Shown here piece after piece: positions 8,849 to 18,622 of a stretch of 35,145 bases of DNA. Within the stretch, counting starts at the first letter, position 1. Each line of letters opens with the position of its first letter. The position numbers and the translations under genes are program-made. Location: contig JADNRX010000533.1 in the NCBI GenBank assembly GCA_015501595.1, positions 1 to 35,145 of the forward strand, in the 5' to 3' direction. Under the pieces are notes generated by a model. That model had not been told where the DNA came from, ran no database searches, and saw nothing but the letters and a program-made list of their open reading frames with translations. This DNA comes from Hymenopellis radicata. Its lineage: Eukaryota > Basidiomycota > Agaricomycetes > Agaricales > Physalacriaceae.

Positions 8849-11800
8849 TAGTGAAAAGCGCGGGTAGGGTACGGGTGCTCTCAGGTCCACCCGCCCCTCT
8901 CCCGTGTCATACCCGAACCCGTACTATAGGGTACGGGTTCAAGCGCGGGTCTCCCGCGGGACTACGAAGGGTCTCGGGTACACCCGCAACCCGACTCCCG
9001 TACACTTAACCATGCCGAAGATTGAAGTATATTACTTGTCAGAACTAGTACATGTGTCTACCGTGTACGCACTTCAATAATCGACGCGTATATGTACGAA
9101 AAAATGATGTAAGTCGTCTAGTCGGATGAAATAGCCTCATACCCCGCCGGCATTAAGACATCGCCGTTCTCATCTCCAATGTCGTCGTCAACGACCGGTG
9201 TCTTAGTGACTGCCAGTATATCGTTATCGTGAACGAGTCCGTCACGGCTCCAGGATCCAAGGCACATCAGTGCGCGTGCCGTTTGCGAAGAGAGGCGGTT
9301 TCGGATATGCGAAATGAGAATTCGCGCCTGGCTGAACAACCGTTCAACACCAACAGACGTCGCTATACAGACATCAGTAAACAGGGGGCATATCTAAATA
9401 AGAATGAACGAACGAGGAATCGAAAGATAATCGAGCGCCATCCGTGATAGCACAGGGTACTTGTTGCGGTTTTGATACCACCATGCAACAACGTCTTTGA
9501 CGTTCTCACGGTCTGCGGCCAGGTAGCGTTCCAGTTCGTCGGTGGCATCGGCAAGGGGAGCAGCAGTGGTGATAGGCTCGTCGTCGTCAGAAAACATATT
9601 TGATGGCTTGTCGGGAGGCTTCGCGCTTGATGTCTGCAGAGCATGTTAGCAATGGAAATGAGAAACAACAGACGACGTACGCTAGCAGCCGCCGTAACCG
9701 TTTCCTTTGTAGCCTCGCTACTTCCAGCCTCGTAAGCGGTCCGGTATTCGTCATAGACACGCCGAATCAGTGCATTGGCATTGCGCTTCCAGTCCTCGGG
9801 CCAGTTGTGGTCGTCGAAATATCCTGTTTTGTGCTTTGGATGAAGCACTAAAATAATCTGTAAGAAAAGGAAGAATGAATAGAGAAGAACATACTAAGAG
9901 CAATTCGATATAACTCGGAGTCGTCAGAAAGGCTGTAGTACTTATTGAGGGTGTCCTTTGCGACGAGGACAGCAGCCTGCATGGGGCGGGCAAGAACGAC
10001 ATCGGCCTGATCTCCGCGCTTCTTGATGACAGCTGTGGCGAGCATCGCATCAAGCTTGTCCATGGCTGGTATAACTGTTGCAAGATTGGCATCATCGCGT
10101 GAGAAGTACGTAGTGGCATCCTTGAACGCCTGTAAGATATCATTGTAAGCAAGAGGGTAGAACAATAAGAAGAGAACGCACACTAAGGACTTCACAGAGA
10201 TTTTCTATAGCCGTCCACTCTGCAGCCGTCATGGCGAAGTTCAGCAACGCATCCTCGCCAGTCATTTCCCGGATAACTCTCTTGTACTTGAGGGCAGCAG
10301 CCAGCATGTCGTAAGTCGAATTCCACCTCGTCGAGACATCCCGAGGCAAGACTTTATTGGGAAGCTTGTATTCTGCAACGAGTGTTCGCCAGCGAGGCAG
10401 GAGAATGGTGGTCGAGTTGATGATTTTGAAGGAGATAGTTCGGATCTGAAGAAGCATCAATAACGTACTCAATTGAATAGGCGCCGATGACAGCGTGAGA
10501 GGAGAAGACGCACTTTTCGTAAGGCCGAGGCAACTACCTTGGTATCCTTGAGAAACGTTGCTTTGTCTGCCTCTGACATGGCCGCGAAGGCGTCGTAAAC
10601 ATCATCGGGGTCGTCCTCGTCCTGGCCGGTCATTCCTGCCTCTGCCTCCAGCTCAGCTATCTTGGCCAGGAGGTCTTCAAGCTCAAGGGTGTCCTCCTTG
10701 CCAACTGCAGCCGCCATCGCTGCGTCCTCATCATCATCCTTCTTACCGTCCTTACGCTTCTTGACCGGCTGGTTGAATAAACGAAGAAGACTCTTCGCGA
10801 CGAGGTTAACGATGTGGGTAAAACAACGAGTGCGCGCACGAGGACCGCCAAAGCCAGGAAGACCATCGACTAGACATTCCATCATCACATCGTTTGGGCT
10901 CGCGTTATCACAGGTGACGCTTAATATCTACAACTTTATATCAGCTAACAGAACTAGATTCATACCAATCAGACGTACCTTGTCTTCAAGTCCAAATTCT
11001 TCCAGTACCGTCTTGGTGAGGATGGCCAGTGCTTCGCCTGTGTGCGACTATGGGATGCGCGAAGATGTTAGTGAGAATACACGATAATATTTCCAAGGTA
11101 CACACCTCTCCTAGCTCCCGGAAATCGAGCACCGTACTCACGATCTCGCCGTCCTCCTCCCAGTGTGCTTTATATGCAACGAAGGCCTTATGATTGGGGG
11201 AAGTCCATGCGTCGAGTACGATGTGAACTCGGCTTTGAAGTGTCTAAAGCATTCGTTGGTGAGCAGGCCCCGTTCAACTTATTTCCGAATACTGACCTTA
11301 AATTTCTTAGCGAGGCGTCGACGCGTTTTGGCGAACAGTGTTTTAGTATCACGGGAAACCGTTGTGGGATGGGGGATGTATGTCTGGGGTCGACCGGTCC
11401 TCATGAGTTTCTTAAAGGCGCGATCTGCGACGACCTTGAATGGACGATAATTTTCGGCACACCATCGGACACATTCCGCACTGGAAACAGCGTGAGTACC
11501 CTCACACATTGTCAAGAAACTTGACTTACCGTGTTTCTGCATTTGTTAGAGGCATCGTCGAGTAAATCTCCTTTCCCTTATGGATGAGACTCTTGAATAG
11601 GCCGGTAAGTACACCTTGCTTATGTTTGACGGCCTTCTTGACGAGATCGCGTGTAGCGTCGAGGTCGTTACTTTCCCGCGCGGCCTTAACAGCCTCAACA
11701 CCAAAGCACGACTCTGCGTGAGAGCGCAGACCACTGGTCGATGATTTGTCCTTCGTCGTCGTGTTACGATACACACGAGTACCGCACTTGCAACATTTGA

Positions 11801-13160
11801 ACGTTTCGTGAGGTACATCCTTGCCGCGGTCAGTGTCCTTGCGAATAATCTTGACGTCTGGCTCATAGAACCCATAGAGTGGCGAGTGACGGGCGGGAGC
11901 TTTCCTCTTTGCTGTAAGTCAATTAGTATTAAATGTCAACCGTGGATTAAAGACGAACTTACGCTGTGCAGAACTATCACTGGAATCATCGGCAATGTTA
12001 TCAGCCTTCGGGAGAGCGGAAATGTCGACAGTGTGGGAGGCCTTGGCTTTCTTTTTGGCTCGCTTTGCTGGTGACTTTTTGCGACGAGCTTTTGGAGCGG
12101 GCTTGGTACCGGTAGATGTTGAGGCGCCGGCTTGGTTGGCTACGATACACAGTATGAGCTATATAACCACTGATAAGTAATAAGGAACTTACCTCTTTCC
12201 GAAGGTTTGGCTGCACGAGTAGACCGACGAGGCGGAGGCGACAATGACTGAGTACGTGCCGTCAATTTAGAGGCCTGCCAGGTAGGACTCGACCGACGAG
12301 CTCCCCCACGCCTTGTAGCAGGGAGAGGTCTACCAGTACGACCACGAGCCGGCTCATCGTCACTGCCAGCGTCCTCGGCAGCATCAGATGAAAGAACCCG
12401 AGCGTCGTCGGAGTCAGAGTCAGATATATCCACGGGATTCGAAATGGAGCCAGAGACCATGGGAGCTTTTCCTTTACCGGCTTGGGGACGGTTCAACTCC
12501 TCTTCATCGTCGTCATCGCCATCCCCATGGTCGACGTCGTTGAAGTGAAAGGAGCCTGCGAAAAGAATGAGTAACGGACAACAAGGTACGGAGGTTTAAA
12601 CTACTAACTTGCATCCGACGATACTGATTTCATCGACGGCAGATCATCGTCGAAGAGGGATGCTGCCAAGCGAGATGGGCCAGCAGAAAAGGACGGTGAT
12701 TTGGAACGGGAGTGGGAGCGAAAGAAGGCAACGGTACGTTGAGCTCCTTTTTGAAACCCCTTTTTCACCTTCGAGACAGTCTGTGATAGCCTAGATGACG
12801 TCGAGCCGGCAGGCGATGCAGAGGCTCGACGCTTTCGCGTTCGGTCGTCGTCAGACGCCATAGAAGTAGGATTATCGGTGTCTCAAGATGAAAGAGGTAC
12901 GAGAAAGGCTGGATGGGTTAGATAGATATTGGATGTCGTCGTGAGGTTAGGCAAAGTGTTGTATGGACATGTTAGGGCAATTGTAATTCACGGAGGCAAA
13001 CCTTATACCCAGAACTGTTCAGATAACCGCGCCACAGGATGATCGGCTCGAAAGGGTAAGACGGGTGACCCTCGGGTATACGGCCCGAGACCCGACCCTC
13101 ACCCGTTATGACACCCGTCCTTCACCCGGGCCGGGTATCCCCTACCCGCGCTTTTCACTA
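8849..13160 (-). mobile_element. Complete hAT-superfamily DNA transposon
   Basis: Ends are TAGTGAAAAGCGCGGGT, extending to a 21-bp perfect terminal inverted repeat (8849-8869 and 13140-13160). The flanking 8-bp AATATTCG is present on both sides (8841-8848 and 13161-13168), an exact hAT-type target duplication. Subterminal regions of about 100-150 bp are packed with CGGGTACGGGT-type words in both orientations, probable transposase binding sites. The single minus-strand gene (9118-12861) splices to an open 1,036-aa transposase. Length 4,312 bp. The perfect duplication and intact ORF indicate a recent insertion and possibly an autonomous element. Confidence 0.93.
9118..12861 (-). CDS. hAT transposase, 13 exons, predicted 1,036 aa
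   Basis: Exons (minus): 12861-12609, 12555-12193, 12139-11963, 11911-11530, 11480-11297, 11243-11106, 11047-10979, 10927-10514, 10445-10182, 10129-9895, 9847-9681, 9633-9414 and 9362-9118; the sum is 3,111 nt with no stop until TAG at 9118-9120. Order of parts: disordered, basic and acidic N-terminus with VDISDSDSDD; BED-type zinc finger with Cys304, Cys307, His329 and Cys333; hAT core with Asp464 (VLDAWTSPN), SHTGEALA, Asp529 (TCDNASPND) and RCFTHIVNLVAKSLL; DVSTRWNSTYDML; then the C-terminal dimerisation domain with Glu962 (TSVGVERLFSQARI). These three acidic residues correspond to the D-D-E set of Hermes-like transposases. The protein would bind the element ends and cut them in the nucleus. 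The tenth intron uses the second of two nearby AG acceptors to keep frame. Confidence 0.9.
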
Positions 13161-13949
13161 AATATTCGGGAATGTGAGATTGGGATCCAGTCCAGAAAGT
13201 CCAGCTTACTCTAGGTTCATGGCCTCAGTCTACGAGACGTTATAAAATTGGTCTAATTAAAGTCTAATAAAGTCTGATGAAGAGCGAATATCCGATCGGG
13301 CGTTGGGAGGGCAGCATTCGGGACGTCGGGCTTCCGAGGACCTGGAAATATCTTGTAAAATCATATTTTAATACACTCTATAACTACTAACAACTACGGG
13401 CTGGTACCTATCCCGGGTGAGTTAAAGTCCAATTGAAGTCTAATGAACTGAGAGTCCAAGGCAGTTACATTAACTCGTACTTGCGTCTCACCTCCTTCTT
13501 CGACAACTATTCACACTCCGGATACCCTATGCCGCCATTCTTTTTGGGATCAATCTGTATGGTGCATGGCACGACTCGACACTCAAAATAATATTCATTC
13601 ATGTCGTTTCGCTGCGTACAAGCGCCTGACGCCGTTTCATTCGTACCGCCATACTGTATGCTCGTTCCGCTCGGCCAACGTCTCCTCCCCACCTCAGGAT
13701 CACTGCCCTGCCCCACGGCGATATCCCGCTCAGTGCCCTACCTCTTTTCATTTCGCTGAACGCACAGCGCCGTCGTCAACACCGACAACGACGACGAGCT
13801 ATCCTAATCGGGCAAACCATCTTGCCTTCAAACCACGACCATCCATCGTCGCCTCGCGCTCAGTCCGACCAACGGACATATGCCCTCGTTACCGCCTACT
13901 CATGCCAGAGGCTGCGCCAGGATGACGGGACGACCGTGCGGACTACAAC

Positions 13950-13995
13950 GACGGCGACGGGACATAGCGACGGCGACGGGACATAGCGACGGCGA
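13950..13995 (+). repeat. 19-nt tandem repeat, about 2.4 copies
   Basis: GACGGCGACGGGACATAGC occurs at 13950-13968 and 13969-13987, followed by a partial third copy. Confidence 0.85.
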
Positions 13996-14335
13996 TGCTG
14001 GAACATGTCAATGGATGTCCGGGGCAATTAGAGTGATTTTTGCATCGTCTGCGAGACGCATTCAGGGTGCGCCATCTTTTTTTCTCTATTCTGCATGTGC
14101 AGCCTCCCATGTCCGCCGCATGAGCCCCTCAGCAAGGCCGTTAATACATCTCTTTTAGTACCATTTCTGTTGGCGTCAGTGCCCTCTCGTTCCAGCGTAT
14201 TTCTGGGCCTTTCCCGCAGCGACTGCAGCTCTCCATTCCAATAGCTTACAAGGACCGCGACATACGATGAACGAAATGACGGCGGATTCGATTTTATCAT
14301 GATTGGCCGTCAACCCGCCTTCATCCACTATCAGA

Positions 14336-14385
14336 TCCCCCTCGCTAAATGGTAGCCTCAGGAGGTTCGAATCCTCCGAGGGGGA
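14336..14385 (+). repeat. tRNA-like 50-mer without anticodon arm, copy 1
   Basis: A perfect 7-bp acceptor-like stem (TCCCCCT with AGGGGGA) encloses a D-arm-like hairpin (GCTA AATGG TAGC) and a perfect T arm (GGAGG TTCGAAT CCTCC). The T loop gives GGTTCGAATCC, a canonical B box for RNA polymerase III. Only four bases lie where an anticodon arm would be, so it cannot be an ordinary tRNA. It may be a SINE head, a deleted tRNA or a polymerase III promoter relic. Confidence 0.55.
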
Positions 14386-15035
14386 ATTGTCCATTCTCCA
14401 ACCCACCACCCCGCCCTCACCAAGGATCATCTACCGCTCCTCGCACCCGCCGTCTTCTACTCGATCTATTTCATGCTGGGACAGCGTGCGCTGCTTTGAG
14501 CGGCGCCATCGCCATCCCGCACGAGCGACGTAATATGCGTGCACTGACCATGGTCCGTGCACGGGCGGAGTTCGAAGCGTTCTTCCATTCAGTGCAGTGC
14601 TCCATTTCTTGTTCCCGTCATCTGAGATTTTTTCTTTTCGTCAAATCCCGAGATGGAACCGTGCGCCGCGACAAGTACCGGCAGCGAAGGAGCGACAGAG
14701 GTGGAGATTGCGATTGTTGGACGTCATCGGTCAGCTGGAGACGTCGTCGTCGTCTGCTGGCGACAACGACACGCTGGGTGCGTTGCCGGTCCTTTTTTTT
14801 TGGTATCGCTACTAAATTTATCTGTCCCCAGCGTCTACGCTCGACGCGCCGCCATCTTTCCAGCGTAAGCCCTGGTCGACAGGCAGCCATCTTATATCTG
14901 TCGAGAAATGATCGTGACACGTCTAAATCGGCGGTGGTTCAACCGAAACGACGCCGGGGAACGCAACAGCGGCGACGAATGAAACAACAAAACAAGGCGA
15001 ACTCAATATCACCCCACATCCCATCCACCATCATA

Positions 15036-15085
15036 TCCCCCCCGCTAAAGGGTAGCCTCGGGAGGTTCGAATCCTCCGAGGGGGA
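15036..15085 (+). repeat. tRNA-like 50-mer without anticodon arm, copy 2
   Basis: Same 50-nt length and layout as the sequence at 14336. The T arm and 3' acceptor strand are identical. The 5' acceptor strand TCCCCCC leaves one mismatch, and the D-arm-like hairpin is GCTAAAGGGTAGC. It lies exactly 700 bp downstream of copy 1 with partly similar flanks. Confidence 0.55.
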
Positions 15086-15370
15086 ATTCTCTATATTTCT
15101 GCCCTCCTTCTCCTCAATCCTCTTCTGCAAGTTAATTCTGTCCATTGTCGTCGACGGTGTTGCCAACGCTTCGCACGTACCATGGTCCGTGCGCGGCGAT
15201 GATGTAGGGCCGCGCATACACCCTCAACCTTTTTCTCGATCAGCGCCGACGACAGGACCAACCATTTTCAATGGTGCCGGCTTTCCTCGCCAGCGGGCAG
15301 CATTGCAGTCATCTTTCGGATATTTATTTCCGTCTTTCTGGACCATGTGCTGCATTTTTGAGCCTGGTAT

Positions 15371-15396
15371 GCGAGGCGCACAATTGTGCGCCTCGC
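15371..15396. repeat. 26-bp perfect palindrome
   Basis: GCGAGGCGCACAA is followed directly by its reverse complement TTGTGCGCCTCGC, centred on CAATTG with no spacer. Confidence 0.9.
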
Positions 15397-15657
15397 GCCA
15401 GTCCAAAATTCACCGCCGTGTGCAGCGTTTTAGGCGCGTATATACCTAGCTTGTCCGGATTTGGACAATTTTTTAGTTACCCTGTACCTCTCACTGCTTA
15501 ATCAAGGTTACCGACCGCATTAGGATGATTAGCAACCTTCAGGTAACGAATATGGGTGTTTTTGGCTCAAGGCTACTGCCGGGAACCTCCCAAATGTAGG
15601 CGGGCCTCTGGCTGTGGTACTAAGCACTGATTTGCACTAATGCATGGCTACTCAATG

Positions 15658-15712
15658 GGTGGTTATAAGCACAGGATATGGAAAATGCCTCTGTGATTGT
15701 AATCAGAGATTT
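15658..15712. repeat. Right-edge inverted counterpart of 1614-1670
   Basis: GGTGGTTATAAGCACA, ATATGGAAAA and TGATTGTAATCA align with the reverse complement of the left-edge cluster, about 37 of 55 positions by eye. It lies about 40 bp before the acceptor at 15752-15754. Confidence 0.45.
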
Positions 15713-15754
15713 ATGGTAATGTTTGCTGCAATGGTTGTTGCTGAGGCTATGTAG

Positions 15755-18249
15755 GCATCTTTGCGCGACAGTCTGCTGATATCAAGGACCTCAGCCTTGA
15801 GGAGCAATATATCCATGAGGTCCGCCTCTCGGGCGGCCGTGAAGGAAACGTTGTTGTGACCATATACCAAGAACTTGTAGAACTAATTCACAGTGCACGC
15901 AGCACATTCCATGATCACACCTATAAGCGTGTTCGCGACAAGGATTGGAAGGAGTGGGAGGTGGTTCTCTTTAATTTGCGTCTCAATAGTCGTGAGTTTC
16001 TCTAACTTTAACAAGCATCCGCTTATAATTGATTGGTGCTTATAGGAACAACTGTTGCTCGTATTTATATGACTCGCGAGACGCGTGAGGCGTTCAAACT
16101 GGCGTGGAGTTTGCTATGGAACACTACTCGTCGCCTTACTGGGCGCCCGGTTATGTTTAAGGCTCTTCATGGCACGGGAATTCACACCCTTATGGTTGAT
16201 GGCAGCAAGCCGCAGACAAACGGATGCGGTGATGATCTTGCAGAGCGTAACACATCCATCCCCGAAGCCGAATGACTTGTTGATACCTTGGATCCTCAAA
16301 TCCTCGTGCAACATATCATCTGGTTGTGTCTCTTTCATATTGATTGGTATGCTTCTTTCTAGTATTACGGTGATGCATACTGACCTGTGATTTAGTGACT
16401 TTGATAAACTTATTGCCGCTGGACATCTAACGCAGGCCGATGCTCGACGTGTTCGAAGCATTCGCTATATCGAAACCACCGAGGAACTCGAAGTATATTC
16501 ATCCTGGTGTTCGAACCATGAGAGTAAGCATATCCGCGGTCAGTCATGCACTCGTTAGCTTGTTGTTTATAGTACTGACTGGTTCCTTTGCAGATTGGTG
16601 GTCTGACAAGAAAAGTGTTCCTTGGTTCGTTAGCACCATCAATGAACACCATTCGAAAATACCACGCGATGATTGGTACCTCAGTCCCAACGACAACAAC
16701 ATGAACGAGAGTGCACATCCCATACGAACGCGCAAACGGGGATATCTTTGACACTGCTTGACGCCATTAACGCGTATGTACCCTTCTCAAACAAGTGACC
16801 CAAACTTGACTCCTCCGTGTAGCGCTCGTGAAGCTGACTGGCGAGTAGTGCAGTCCATGCGCCAAGCCGAGAAGCAGCATGTTCTTCGAGATCACCTTAA
16901 TACTGTTGAACATCGTAACAATCGTAATCGTCAACGTCGTCAAGCATCAGCGGGAAAGGCTTCATCGGAGAAGGTCGACTTGGAGGAGGCCGTGGAGCTT
17001 GATGCTAGTCTTAAGGCCGCGCAGACAGTTCACAAAGCACTTGTACAGCGAGTCGTCAGTCTTAAGAAGGAACACGAGCTCGTTGCTCGGGGCGACAGGG
17101 ATGACGTTAACACTCGTCTCGCATGTGCCGAGTCTCAGAAAAAGGACGCATGGGAGAGGGTAAAGGAAATCCAATGATTCCAATCGCAGCGAGCAACATA
17201 CTCTCATGTCTCGCAATCGAAGCGAGCCAAACTGCGTGATGGCGCTGCTGTCCCCGGGAAATCTCTGGGCATCCTTTTCGCAGCGGATGAGGCGGATGAG
17301 GTAGATGACACTCATTTTGCACCTACCCACCCTCGTCTGCCGTGTCGCAGCCACCTCCCTCGTCCGCTGTGTCGCAGCTAACGACTCAAGCTCAAGCCCC
17401 TCCACATGCCGTATTGTCGTCCTTTCAGCCAGGCGCTGCCGAGTCGCCCATACCCCCAAGTAGTACAAGTCTTGTACCAACTGCGGCTGTCTCCAACTCT
17501 GTGTACGTGCTTTTTCTCTATGCTCGATGTTCTAATGTTCATGTCGGTTCCAGGTGCTTCGCTAATACTGTAGCGTTTCGACCATAGGTTCGCAGCTTGT
17601 GACCCGATATGCTGTGAACTTAGAGCGAACAGGTTCGCAAACCCTTAAATTTCCTTATTTGGACAGGCCCGCTGCAGGCGGGACCTGAAATTTCCGCTTT
17701 TGGATGCTCGTGCCTGGCTAAGAGGCTCCGTGACGCGATATGCTATATGTATAGGTTCGGTTCGTGAGGCTGCGTGACCCGATATGAGAATATACGGTTG
17801 AAACGCTACAGTACAGCCGATAGTCACCTTAATGCTGTTCCGTCATTTCCTGTTTCTGATGTCTTCGGAGACTTTGACATTGATGTCTTAGATCCAATGA
17901 ACTGGTTTTTGGGACTGGCAGCATTACCGGTGGAAGATAGGGAGATACCAGAGTTACCGTTGATGGAAGACGGGGAGTACAGCGTAGATGAAGATGAATC
18001 AACGGTACTTATGATGTTCTTCCTTCTCCAGTAGACTATCAAACTAACGCGAATCAGCAGAGCTTTGATCCCACTTCTGGTTTACCTTACATTCCTCAAC
18101 CTCCCGCGCCGCTTGACTACGATGATTCTCAAGCAGAGGGTGACTCTGCGGAGCAACGAAAGAGAAAAGAGAGAGATGCGCCTGATGCTAGTCTGATTCA
18201 GGAGGGAAAACGTAAAAGGACTCGAACATCAAAAGCGCAGGGTGTATAG
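15755..18249 (+). pseudogene. C-terminal half of the split transposase-like gene, decayed
   Basis: Exons 15755-15991, 16046-16346, 16396-16523, 16594-16773, and from 16823 onward. Readable blocks: LEEQYIHEV, KDWKEWEVVLFNLRLNSR, TTVARIYMTRETREAF, LMVDGSKPQTNGCGDDL, LCLFHIDCDFDKLIAAG, NWWSDKKSVPWFVSTINE, DDWYLSPNDNNMNESAH, then TNAQTGISLTLLDAINAARE and a charged coiled coil. The tail ends in KRKRTRTSKAQGV, stop 18247-18249. Lesions: TGA at 16273-16275 and TGA at 17175-17177, each where CGA (Arg) would fit; a frameshift near 16712; a MITE at 17568. The block order matches the same remembered Agaricomycete family as bases 1-1550, and the phase joins, so I read both as one gene. Confidence 0.7.
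17568..17811. mobile_element. 244-bp MITE with ends related to the Ulp1/DDE element
   Basis: Terminal inverted repeats CTGTAGCGTTTCGACC (17568-17583) and its inverted copy (17796-17811) match at 15 of 16 positions. TA flanks both sides (17566-17567 and 17812-17813). The ends resemble those of the element at 3934 (CTGTA, then TTTCGACCA), and the words GTGACCCGATATG or GTGACGCGATATG occur three times inside, as in that element's subterminal repeat. No coding. It is inserted in the tail of the split transposase-like gene. Probably mobilised by a transposase of the Ulp1/DDE family. Confidence 0.8.
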
Positions 18250-18622
18250 TTGTAACATGAAGTTCTTTTCAATCGATGTGGGTACTTCACGCATGGTGCA
18301 TCCGATTCGGTTAAGATTGAGTTAGGTTACGGAGTTGGGTCATACTAATAGCCGAGGTTGTACTTGGATGCGAGAAGTATGGAGTCTTATTTGTTGGGTG
18401 TGGCGATTAGCAGATCATGGCCCAATCTTACTTCGCTTTTCGAGCGAGTCAGTAAGACTCGGCCCTACGGGCCGAGTCATATCTTACAATAATGGTCATG
18501 CCTCATTGTCCAATGGGGTCCCTCAAATCCAGGGCCTCATTGAGATTCTAAAACTACAGTAACTGCAACTTGTTCTAAGGGGATACCATAAGTGTACGCC
18601 GTTGCAGCGAGGGCGCGAGTAT
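18250..18622. other. Intergenic; contains a 10-bp perfect hairpin
   Basis: No gene seen. GACTCGGCCC (18456-18465), loop TAC, GGGCCGAGTC (18469-18478) forms a strong hairpin about 200 bp after the stop of the split gene. It could be part of that element's right end; no CTRR follows closely as for a Helitron. Confidence 0.5.

Larger units (their letters stand above)
13169..15657. other. Non-coding remainder of the inserted block
   Basis: About 2.5 kb with no recognisable gene; the longest open frame (14349-15449, +) shows no domain and crosses the repeats below. It holds a 19-nt tandem repeat (13950-13995), two tRNA-like 50-mers exactly 700 bp apart, two ACCATGGTCCGTGC words (about 14547 and 15178) and a 26-bp palindrome at 15371. 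Confidence 0.5.
1551..15754 (+). other. 14.2-kb insertion block at an intron position of the split transposase-like gene
   Basis: A GT donor at 1551 follows codon GAG plus one base (G). A TAG acceptor ending at 15754 precedes GC ATC TTT, so joining gives Gly and restores the frame exactly. The protein blocks on the two sides are consecutive in the remembered family order. Between them lie two complete DNA transposons (3934-8587 and 8849-13160) plus about 5 kb of non-coding repeats. Sequences close to the two edges (about 1614-1670 and 15658-15712) are about two-thirds identical in inverted orientation by my hand alignment. They may be terminal repeats of one old inserted element or two copies of a small repeat. 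No clear target duplication is seen at the outer edges. Confidence 0.6.

Noticed and set aside
14349..15449. 366-codon open frame on the + strand
   Set aside because: It crosses both tRNA-like 50-mers, is Arg/Ser-rich from GC composition, has no domain and is matched by open frames on the other strand.
18456..18478. Helitron 3' terminus (hairpin followed by CTRR)
   Set aside because: The hairpin is strong, but no CTRR end follows within the usual distance and no Rep/helicase coding is seen.
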